DNA from: Alviniconcha marisindica
Taxonomy: Eukaryota > Mollusca > Gastropoda > Provannidae
Assembly: GCA_018857735.1 (NCBI GenBank)
Contig: JABMCL010000188.1
Span: forward strand, 1,237,501 to 1,301,500
Reading direction: 5' to 3'
DNA: 64,000 bases
Shown here piece after piece: positions 38,501-50,248 of this stretch (positions are counted from its first letter, which is position 1; each line of letters begins with the position of its first letter). The notes beneath the pieces are model-generated. The model did not search any database. It saw only the letters and a list, made by a program, of their open reading frames with translations, and was not told the origin of the DNA. The position numbers and the translations under genes were made by a program.

Positions 38501-41500
38501 TGTTGACAGAGTGCTGTTCTGCTTCGTCAGCTGTCAGTCAAAACAGAACAGTACAGTGTTGACAGAGTGCTGTTCTGCTTCGTCAGCTGTCAGTCAAAAC
38601 AGAACAGTACAGTGTTGACAGAGTGCTGTTCTGCTTCGTCAGCTGTCAGTCAAAACAGAACAGTACAGTGTTGACAGAGTGCTGTTCTGCTTCGTCAGCT
38701 GTCAGTCAAAACAGAACAGTACAGTGTTGACAGAGTGCTGTTCTGCTTCGTCAGCTGTCAGCAAAAGAGAACAGTACAGTGTTGACAGAGTGCTGTTCTG
38801 CTTCGTCAGCTGTCAGCAAAAGAGAACAGTACAGTGTTGACAGAGTGCTGTTCTGCTTCGTCAGCTGTCAGCAAAAAGAACAGTACAGTGTTGACAGAGT
38901 GCTGTTCTGCTTCGTCAGCTGTCAGCCAAAAAGAACAGTACAGTGTTGACAGAGTGCTGTTCTGCTTCGTCAGCTGTCAGTCAAAACAGAACAGTACAGT
39001 GTTGACAGAGTGCTGTTCTGCTTCGTCAGCTGTCAGTCAAAAAACAGTACAGTGTTGACAAAGTACTGTTCTGCTTCGTTTAGCTGTCAGGCAAAATAGA
39101 ACAGTACAGTGTTGACAAAGTGCTGTTCTGCTTCGTCAGCTGTCAGGCAAAATAGAACAGTACAGTGTTGACAAAGTGCTGTTCTGCTTCGTCAGCTGTC
39201 AGGCAAAATAGAACAGTACAGTGCTGACAGGTTGCTGTTCTTCGTCTTCTTAAGTTGTCAGTGAAAATAGCACAGTGTTCTGTTTCTTCAGCTGTCAGAC
39301 AAAATAGCACAGTGTTCTGTTTCTTCAGCTGTCATGTTCAAAGTAGCACAGTGTTCCATTTCTTCAGCTGTCAGAGAAAATAGCACAGTGTTCTGTTTCT
39401 TCAGCTGTCAGACAAAATAGCACAGTGTTCTGTTTTATTCAGCTGTCAAACAAAATAGGACAATGTTCTACTTCTTCAGCTGTCAGACAAAATAGCACAG
39501 TGTTCCGTTTCCTCAGCTGTCAAACAAAATAGCACAGTACAGTGTTGACTGGTTGCTGTTCTTCTTCTTCAGCTGTCAGACAAAATAGCAGTGTTCTGTT
39601 TCTTCAGCTGTCAGACAAAATAGCAGTGTTCTGTTTCTTCAGCTGTCAGACAAAATAGCAGTGTTCTGTTTCCTCAGCTGTCAGAAAAAAATAGCACAGT
39701 GTTCTGTTTCTTCAGCTGTCAGACAAAATAGCAGTGTTCTTTTTCTTCAGCTGTCTGACAAAATAGCAGTGTTCTGTTTCCTCAGCTGTCAGACAAAATA
39801 GCAGTGTTCTTTTTCTTCAGCTGTCAGACAAAATAGAACAGTACAGATTCCCTGAGACGTATTCAGTGCAAAACTAAAACCGACCAAATCACAAGCATGT
39901 CTAATTCACTGCTACGAAGCACATGAACACACGTTTCGGTGCCTATTAAAGTGCCACAAGGCCCTCAAAACGGGCGCTGGCAGTACCTCAGCGATGTCCC
40001 TGTTGGTCCGGCGCCCCGACTTGTCCTGTTCCCGCTTCAGCTCCAAGCGCAACGTCTCCAGCGTCTCGCTCAGCCGCTGCATCTCCAGCTTGCTGTTGTC
40101 CTGGTCCTTGATGCTGAGAGGTCACGCAGTGAAAACGCATTACTGGAAGGTTGGGTCACCGTCCCTGGGTAAGCCTGCAGCAGCCACTAGAGCAGCCCCT
40201 ATCCCCATTCCTGTAGTGCGTGCAGTATTTTCTGTGAGCCCAATGTGTGGGATTTTTTACGTGTGCATAGGTGTTGACGTTTGCAATTGTTCCCCATCCC
40301 CAAGAGTCCTTATGGCCTCTGTGGACATAAAGCAACACTGAACCTGAACCCCTTCCCATGACTCTGCATTCAGATGGGCAGCAGTACCAACCCAGAAAAC
40401 TGGGGCTATTGCGGCATTCAGATTCACCAGCCAGGAATGCTTTCTCCCCAAGTAATTCATCGCCATGCCAACTTCTCAGTTCAAGCAGCAGAAGCTAAAA
40501 ATTAAAGAAAACGCACCCAAAATGACTGTCAGACAGCAGCAATGATACCGTGAGAAAGCTTGCACCAAACCCACCGGAGGTTTTTCAGATGGCCGATCTC
40601 GGTGTCACGGCGACCAAGCTCAGCCTGTAGGTTTTCAACCAGCTCCTGCAGCTGGGTGTGTGACTGCATCACCGCCTCCAGCGTGCTGGCAATTTCACGG
40701 TTCACCGACTTGGCATCTTCCATGTTCTTGTGGTGCTGTCGAGACTGAATAGAAAAACAACAGAAAATGAAAATATGGATAAAAACACCCTGAGTTAGAG
40801 AAGTATACAAACAAAACTGTGAAACAAGGACACTAGTTACACTGTCGGGATACTGGTTACACTGTTGGGACATTGGTTACACTGTAAGGACATTGGTTAC
40901 ACTGTCAGGAGCCTCACAGCAAAATTCACAGGATCTTCAAACTGACTTTATATTAGTAAAATACATTTTTTTTTTACCTCAGTGTGTGTGCTTTTGGCCA
41001 CACATTTTCATATGTAACATTTGTTTGGAATTCTAGATAATATTTTATTTAATGATCATTTATTTCGAATGGCAGCCTATCAACAATGCATTTACTTGGT
41101 GTCTTAGACATCTCTGCTGTTGCTTTTACAGTGCAAGAGATGAAATAGAACACATGAATCCAACATGGCAACAGATTCTACTTTATCGGATTCTTTGAAA
41201 AGACATTGGAGACAACAAGAAGTAAGACAACAGTACCAAGACACAAGTCAACAGAGAGAAAAAAGAAAAGAAAAAAAAAGCCGCAAAGAAAGAAAAAAAA
41301 TTGAATAAAAAAGGCCAGCACACACACACACATGGCACCCACCTTGTGACTTTCCTGGGACTCCAAGACTTCAATTCGTCCCATCACTTTCCCCATCTCT
41401 CTCTCCAGCTCCTCCCGCCGAGCCTGCGTCAGCTGAAGCTCGTGCTGCTTCTGCTCCAGAAGGTCACTCGTGTGACGCAGATGCCCTTCCAGCTTCTGCG

Positions 41501-43097
41501 CCGCCATTTTGAACTCATTCGCCTCCTTCTGCAGCTGTTTGCACAGGAGAAAGACAGATATTTTAGGTTTGAGGTTGTTTGTTTGATGTTGCTTTTAGGT
41601 TGTTTTTGTTTGTTTTTTGGTGGTTTTTTTTGGGGGGGTAAGGGGGGGGGGGAGAGGGTATGTGTGAGATGACACTGTAATTTCCCATAATGGGATGAAT
41701 CGAGTATTCTGGCACTGATCTGTACGGTTGGACACCATCAAAGGCTACTGATGGTACAACAGGGCCCTACAAGGCCAAGTGATGTTGCAAGAGGGGCGGT
41801 CCTTGTCAGGGTTTCATTCACATGGAGATAGGAAGGCACAGTCCTGGTAAAGAGGCGGTCCTTGTCAGGGTTTCATTCACATGGAGACAGGAAGGCACAG
41901 GTATGGCCAAAGTGGTCCTGCTAAAGAGGCGGTCCTTGTCAGGGTTTCATTCACATGGAGATAGGAAGGCACAGGTATGGCCAAAGTGGTCCTGCTAAAG
42001 AGGCGGTCCTTGTCAGGGTTTCATTCGCATGGAGATAGGAAGGCACAGGTATGGCCAAAGTGGTCCTGCTAAAGAGGCGGTCCTTGTCAGGGTTTCATTC
42101 ACATGGAGACAGGAAGGCACAGGTATGGCCAAAGTGGTCCTGCTAAAGAGGCGGTCCTTGTCAGGGTTTCATTCACATGGAGACAGGAAGGCACAGGTAT
42201 GGCCAAAGTGGTCCTGCTAAAGAGGCGGTCCTTGTCAGGGTTTCATTCGCATGGAGATAGGAAGGCACAGGTATGGCCAAAGTGGTCCTGCTAAAGAGGC
42301 GGTCCTTGTCAGGGTTTCATTCGCATGGAGATAGGAAGGCACAGGTATGGCCAAAGTGGTCCTGCTAAAGAGGCGGTCCTTGTCAGGGTTTCATTCGCAT
42401 GGAGATAGGAAGGCACAGTCCTGGTAAAGAGGCGGTCCTTGTCAGGGTTTGATTCACATGGAGACAGGAAGGCACAGGTCGGGCCAAAGTGGCCCTGCTA
42501 AAGGGGCGGTCCTTGTCAGGGTTTGATTCACATGGCGACAGGAAGGCACAGGTCAGGCCAAAGTGGCCCTGCTAAAGGGGCGGTCTCTCATCAGCCTGGC
42601 GTCTTATCTGGGGGTTTACTGCAGTAAAGTAGGATTCTGCTGCACAGCCTTCAGACACCCTTCTTCAACATGTCTGAATGTCACTCTCAGACGCAAACCA
42701 CTCTCTGCTGTAACAGTGGTGATCAGCCAGCGAACCACCAGTTGACACAAAGACCAAATATCCTGCATGCAAATGCACAGACACACAGTAATGTACACAT
42801 ATGCACACAGATATGGTTACATGCACACCAAGGTACTCCACTCTATACTGCGTGCCAAACTCTCTTTTTTATTTCATTTATCATTGTTATTATTGTTGTT
42901 TGTAACATCAACATGCATGGACTTGGCTGAATCCACTTCATTAACCTTTACACTTGATTTGTGCCATTGTACTGGGTCCACACACACACACGACTAAAAC
43001 ACACACACACACATACACTTGTGCCATTGTACTGGGTCCACACACACACACCACTAAAACACACACACACACACACACTTGTGCCATTGTACTGGGT

Positions 43098-43146
<49 letters not shown>

Positions 43147-43373
43147 TGCCATTGTACTGGGTCCACACACACACACACCACTAAAACAACACACACACAC
43201 ACACACACACACTTGTGCATCTGGGTCCACACACACACATCCACAACAAAACCTACACACCACACACACCCATTGTACTGGGTCCACACACACACACACA
43301 CACCACTAAAACACACACACACACACATTTGTGCCATTGTACTGGGTCCACACACACACACACACACACCACT

Positions 43374-43416
<43 letters not shown>

Positions 43417-46400
43417 ACACACAGTAACATGACTAACACTCACCTGAATCACCTTGGCCTGGGCCATCTCGTTGACCTTGCGAAGCTGAGCGGTGTCGCT
43501 GCACTGTGCCTGTGCTGCAGCCAGGTCCTGGGAGAGCTGCGTCACCTGGGACTGAAGCTTGCCATTGTCGTAGGCCAGCTTGTTCTTCTGCTCCATCATG
43601 TCCTTCAGGGTTGTCTCCACTTTGCGCTGCGTCATCTGAACGCAGTCAGGATGACAATGCATCATGCTGGTTCATGCATGTGCGTGCGTGTGCTCACACT
43701 CCGACGAGTGTGGAATGTGTATGCACCCAAACAGTTCAAACATGCCCAAACAAACGTTCACTGGAACACATTGCGCACGCGCACGCACGAAACACAAAGC
43801 ACGCAGCCAAACCATCCTGAAAGTCACACACATAAACACACACACTAACATACAGTTAAATTCACATTCATAAACACCCACACATGCACATCAACACCAA
43901 CAAACACACATATTGACAGCAACACACCGATATGCACCCACCCACACCCACATACACACCTGCTGATGTTCAATGTTACCAATGCGCTCAATGAGCTGCA
44001 CATTCTCTGCGTCCGTCTGTCTGCACTTCTCCCTCAGCTGCTCCATCTCTGCTCGCAATTTCTCCACCTCCCCCTGAAGGCGAGCACGGTCCGTCATCAG
44101 CGAGTCCACCGTCTGGTTCACCTACACCACCACCACAGCCAAACACACGCAGGTCAACACCAACGTAACATGCAAAGTGGGCCGCATGAAAAATCTTTTG
44201 GGGTGGGGAGGGGGGGGGGATGATTTTAAAAATAAATAATTATTATTAACGTCATGTGTGTTGAGGAACATACAGATCTAAACGGTGTCTCATCAGACAG
44301 AATCTCAACAGACAGAATCTCAACAGACAGAATCTCAACAGACACTGTCTCAACAGACAGAATCTCAACAGACACTGTCTCAACAGACAGAATCTCAGCA
44401 GACACTGTCTCAACAAACAGCCTCTCAACAGACATTGTCTCAACAGACACTGTCTCAACAAACAGCCTCTCAACAGACAGCCTCTCAACAGACATTGTCT
44501 CAACAGACACTGTCTCAACAAACAGCCTCTCAGCAGACATTGTCTCAACAGACATTGTCTCAACAGACTGAGTCTCAACAGACAGTGTTTTAACAGACAG
44601 CCTCTCAACAGACAGCCTCTCAGCAGACAGACTCTCAACAGACTGAGTCTCAACAGACAGTGTTTTAACAGACAAAGTCTCACTTCCTCCAGCAGATCTT
44701 CCTTTCCTTTCAGCACACTCTCCTTCTCCGTCTCCAGATTCTGCAGCTGTCTCCGCACATTGTTCAGCTCCGTCTCCAGACCTGTTGCCGCCGAGCAGAA
44801 ATCTCGCTCTCGACCTGCCAGTGCTTTCTGAGAGGACTCCAGCTCCTTCTGAAGGTGTTTTCTAGCAACAAAAAAATGGCATATGTCTGATAAGTAACTA
44901 CGAGTGTTTCTTAAGTAACTACCAGCGTTTCCTGAGAAAAAGTTATTCATACCTGATAAGTACTCCATGTGCTTTATGGCAACAAATAATGCACGTCTAA
45001 TTAGTAACTTCTGGTGTTTTCTGGCAGAAAATAGCACAGTAGTGTTTCCAGGAAAAAAGTTATACATATGTGATAAGTAACTACTACCATTTCCTGGCAA
45101 ACACTAATACACTCTCTGATCAGTTACGACTTGACTGGGTGTAAAACACCAACTTACTTACTACTATAGTTTCCTGGCAAACAGTAACATGGGTCTAATA
45201 AGTAACGACTAGTACTAGTGTTTCCTGGCAAAAAGTTATACATGTTTGATCAATACTCCTAGCACAGCTAGTCAAAAAATAATTCATGTAACTCCTAGTG
45301 TTTTTCGGCAAAAAGTAATGTCTGACTAGTAACTCCTAGTGTTTTTCGGCAAAAAGTAATGTCTGACTAGTAACTCCTAGTGTTTTTCGGCAAAAAGTAA
45401 TGCCTGACTAGTAACTCCTAGTGTTTTTCGGCAAAAAGTAATGTCTGACTAGTACTCCTAGTGTTTTTCGGCAAAAAGTAATGTCTGACTAGTAACTCCT
45501 AGTGTTTTCTGGCAAAAAGTAATGTCTGACTAGTAACTCCTAGTGTTTTCCAGCAAAAAGTAATGTCTGACTAGTAACTCCTAGTGTTTTCCAGCAAAAA
45601 GTAATGTCTGACTAGTAACTCCTAGTGTTTTCTCGGCAAAAAGTAATGTCTGACTAGTAACTCCTAGTGTTTTCCAGCAAAAAGTAATGTCTGACTAGTA
45701 ACTCCTAGTGTTTTCGCAAAAAGTATGTCTGACTAGTAACTCCTAGTGTTTTCTGGCAAAAAGTAATGTCAGACTAGTAACTCCTAGTGTTTTCTGGCAA
45801 AAAGTAATGTCAGACTAGTAACTCCTAGTTTTCCAGCAAAAAGTAATGTCTGATTAGTAACTCCTAGCACAAATAACTTGATGCTTTACTCCTAGTCAAC
45901 CAGTAGGGTTATATCAGGGAGTTAATTCCCGGTGTCTTCTGGCAAAAAGTGGTACACGTCTGATTATTAACTCCAAGCTTAAATAACTTGGTGCTTTACA
46001 CCCAGCCAACCAGTAGGGTTATATCAGGGAGATAACTCCTAGTGTCTTCTGGCAAAAAGTAATACATCTGATTAGTAACTCCTGTTTTCTCTATGGATAA
46101 GATTTTACACTTTATAAATACTTTAATTATCTCTTTTTTTAAATTCTGGCAAAAAGTAACTTCCATTGTTTCCTGGCAAAACGTAGTACATGTACATGCA
46201 TGTGCCCATTCTTCCCTTTTCACGAATCCATATCTAAATAAGGCCCACAATTCTTGATGTAACTCACACTTGACTTTGCAGGGTTGAGTTCTGTGTGGTG
46301 AGGCTGGTGACAGTTGCACGAAGAGTTGCCATCTCTTCCTCCAGATCTCCTCGGACTAGGCGGTGACTCTCTTCAACCTTGGTGAATCAACAAATGCACA

Positions 46401-47068
46401 CAGTGACTACAAAACACAGAATACAAACAAAGCAAAAACGTTTTTCCAAGAAAAGAAATTTCAACAGTATCAAAACATTTTTTCTTTTTCTCTTCTTGTT
46501 TTCTTTCCTTCTTCTAGAACTCGGTGGCTCACCTAAACCTGAGCGATACTCATCCACGTAGAGCCATTTTCTGGAAGTAAATTAATACTAACAACCATGG
46601 CACCCTCTGCTATTCTGCTGCATACCAACCAGTCACAGAAGATCTTCACCAACATAAATCAGCACCAAGGTAGCAGACATCAGGCAGCTGTACTCCAGCT
46701 TCAGAGAATACAGTGGGAATAGGGGGATCATCCCCTGCTCTTTTTTTGTTTTTGTTGTTGTTTTTAACAGACATATACTGGCATGCCTTTTATACAAATA
46801 TTACTGGAAATATACTGGAAAAGCAAAATTCACCCATCACTGACCTCAGCTAACTGTTTCTGCAGTGCATGAACTCTTTGTTGTTCTTCCGAGACCTTGT
46901 CAGCTACCTGGCGCAGGCGGTCTCTCTCAGCTTCCACCTCTTGCATGTGTGTCTGTAAATACATACAGTCAAAAAAAAACAATAGTGTGTGTGTGTCCCT
47001 TTGTATGGCATGGTATGTGTGAGAGTGTGGGGAGTGAGATGTGGTGATGTGTGTGGGTGGTGTGGGTG

Positions 47069-47128
<60 letters not shown>

Positions 47129-50079
47129 ATGTATGCATGCGAGCAAATGTGCGTATACACATGCATGTAAATGGGGATGGGTGGGGGTGGGGGGGAGGGG
47201 GGGGGGGGGTAATAACAAACATGACAACTGAATAAGGTTAAGAACAATTATGTACAAAACCACATCTCAGGTATTTTCACACACACTCTATAGTTCTGAT
47301 CTAAATGAAAATAATGGCAGAACAAATCAACACGATTTATTAAAACTAGTACAGAATCTAACAAGAGAAGTGTACAATACTAACATGCATAATTTGCTTT
47401 AAATACTAAAAGGTAAACCCTAAAATGTACTAACAGGGCAATCAGCACATTAATTATCTTTTCATCCCAAGGATTATTAATCACCTATACCCCTCAAGAA
47501 GTCTTAGTAATACACCCAAAGCAAATCCAACTTACCCTTTGTTGATCAACAACTTTCTGCGTTTGTTCAAACTGCCGGATCAAATCAGAGTATTGGTTCT
47601 GAAGTCGAGACAGCTCGCTAGATGCCAGCTGACAGTCGGACTGAGCAGTCTGAAATGTTGCCTGGGCTTTTTCTGGCAGCAAAATAATAATAAAATAATT
47701 AAAGTATTTATAAAGCACAAAATCTTGTCCATGGAGACTATTTTAAGTGTGCGCACGCCATGACGGAAACTTTTTAACACTGCTGTCATGGTGACGAATG
47801 CACCATGACAGAAACGTTTTAACACTGCTGTCACGGTGACGAACACATCATGATGGAAAATTATTAACACTGCTGTCATGGTGACGAACACACCATGATG
47901 GAACTTTTTAACACTCCTGTCATGGCGATGAATGCACCATGATGGAACTTTTTAACCCTGATGTCATGGCGATAAAAGCGCCATGATGGAAGCTTTTTAA
48001 CCCTGCTGTCATGGTGACAAATAAGAACAAGAGCCAGCCAAGTCAGTGAACAAAGCACAAAGCTAAAAACACTGGAGTCAGGCCCACCAGTTTCGCATTC
48101 AAAGACAGATTACCCTTTTCTGCAATCAAGCGCTGGCAGGCCTCCTCTGCCATTTGTCGCCGTGCCAACTCTGCCGCCAGCTCTTCTTTCAATCGCACCA
48201 CCTCCTGGCGCAAGCTGGATGTGCTGGCCGAGACTGCCTGAACCTGCAGCAGCAAAGACAGCAGCAGATACAGAAAGGAAGCAAACTCTCTGTCCTGCTC
48301 TCTGTTAAAGTCATTATCGTTTAAAGGGGAACCCATGGCAAAGACACCGTCTCTGAAAACATAGAAAATGGGCAACTACTACCATCCTGCAACTTTCACC
48401 TGGTTCTTCTATCGCTATTTACAGCAACAGAAGTATTTTTTGCTTCGCTGTTAATCTCCTCTAGGCGCAACCATGTTGCTTTGCTCTTAAAATAGGTTCA
48501 TGAGCCTATTTCAGTTTGAACAGGCTATACCAGCAGTGCCAAAATGTGGTTCAAACAAAACAAGATGCTACTTGCTGAAACAGCAGGTGAGAGAAAGAGA
48601 TGCAGAGACACAGACATGCGTAGAGAGAGTGACAGACACGCAGACAGACAGGCAAATAAGGCAGGAAGGCAGGCAGACGGACACAAAGACTCTGGGAGAG
48701 ATTTATCATTAAATGATCAATCCACCAAGTTTCTCAGATGCACTGTTTCCAAAGACTTGAAATCTCACCAATTTAAACTATCCTACTGACTGTGTGTGGT
48801 GTGTAAGAGTGTGTGTGCATATGTGTGTGTGTGTGTGTGTGTATGCATGTGTTGTGTTGTGTGTGTGTAAATGTGTGCGTGTGTGTGTGCGTGTATGTGT
48901 GTGTGTGTTCGCATGGAAGTCTGTTTTAACTGTGTTTTGTTCTCTGCTAATGCTATGTAATGGGCTATGTGCTCCAATCTGAAAAAACAGCACATGTATA
49001 AAAGAGTACGTTACTATTATTATCCTACTCTGACAGTTTAAACATGAAAACCCACCTCCTTCCTGTCCTTTTCGGCCATGACCTCTGTCTCATGGATGCG
49101 GGACATGAGAGTGGAATGGGATGACTCCAGGCTGGCCCGCAGACTGGTTTCCCTGGCAACCTCCTCCTTTAGCTCATTGATGTGACTGATCAGCTTCTGC
49201 TTGGTGCTAGACAGGTCCTCCACCACTGCAGCTGCCTCTGCCTGGATAAGTAGCATGTAAAAGGTCCCAGTCATTCTGCCAAAAGTGCAGGTGGCAGGTT
49301 ACAGCTAAACACGCATCCACTTTATGTATGTGGCTTTGCATGAAGTGACATGATGCATGGTTGTATGGTGTACACAGAACTTGCACCAAGACGGCAGCAG
49401 TTTCATGTGGCACCAGCCATGCCACCACTGTAAGTACACCACTTCAGTTGATATTCAAAAAACACGCAACAAAAAGCTAGTCTCTCATGTAGAATCACAT
49501 GTGAGCACAGTGAGACGCACCCACACACACATACTCACCAAACCCCACACACATACACACCAAACCCCACACACATACACACCAAACCCCACACACATAG
49601 GTGGATTGCACGCACTCCTGCTGGTGTACACTAATTGCCCCCCACATCCCCCTACCAGCTCACCCCAAGACATTTAAAAAATAAATTATAACAATGGCCA
49701 ACCAGGTGCCAGAGCTTCTTTCTCAGTCAATAGATTGAATTAATCTGAAATTTTACGAAATCTGTGCACATCCAAAATGATTCAGTCCAGTCAAATCTCA
49801 GTACGCTCTAAAGTCAATATCAGCACGTTCCCCCCTACATCAGTTTTGAAGTTGTAGAACTTTGTACAATTGTAGTCAACTCTGATTGGTTGTCGCTGTG
49901 CAACAGCAAGATAAATAAAAGGGGTCTACTGATTCAACATTATCATTAGCCTTGTTAAATAAATATCCAATCATTCATTTACTATACCACTTTACAAGTC
50001 ATTAGTCACCAATGCAAAAAATTAACATCTACTTCCAAACTAAATAAGATGCTTTGTTCCAAATTTTAGACATCATGGT

Positions 50080-50137
<58 letters not shown>

Positions 50138-50184
50138 GCCACACAACACACACACAACACACTAAATATTTTAATCAACAACAC

Positions 50185-50248
<64 letters not shown>

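Noticed and set aside
38052..39058. Plus-strand repeat ORFs with CCSASSAVSQ units
   Set aside because: Antisense reading of the exon 13-derived array.
38312..39845. CRISPR-like regular repeats
   Set aside because: The units are contiguous tandem repeats without unique spacers, in a spliced eukaryotic intron.
42961..43848. 295-codon plus-strand ORF
   Set aside because: It is CA-repeat translation running antisense across the true CCDC150 exon 9.
44252..45100. 282-codon minus-strand ORF
   Set aside because: Only 44684-44861 is coding (exon 7); the rest is the 15-bp array and intron kept open by unit length.
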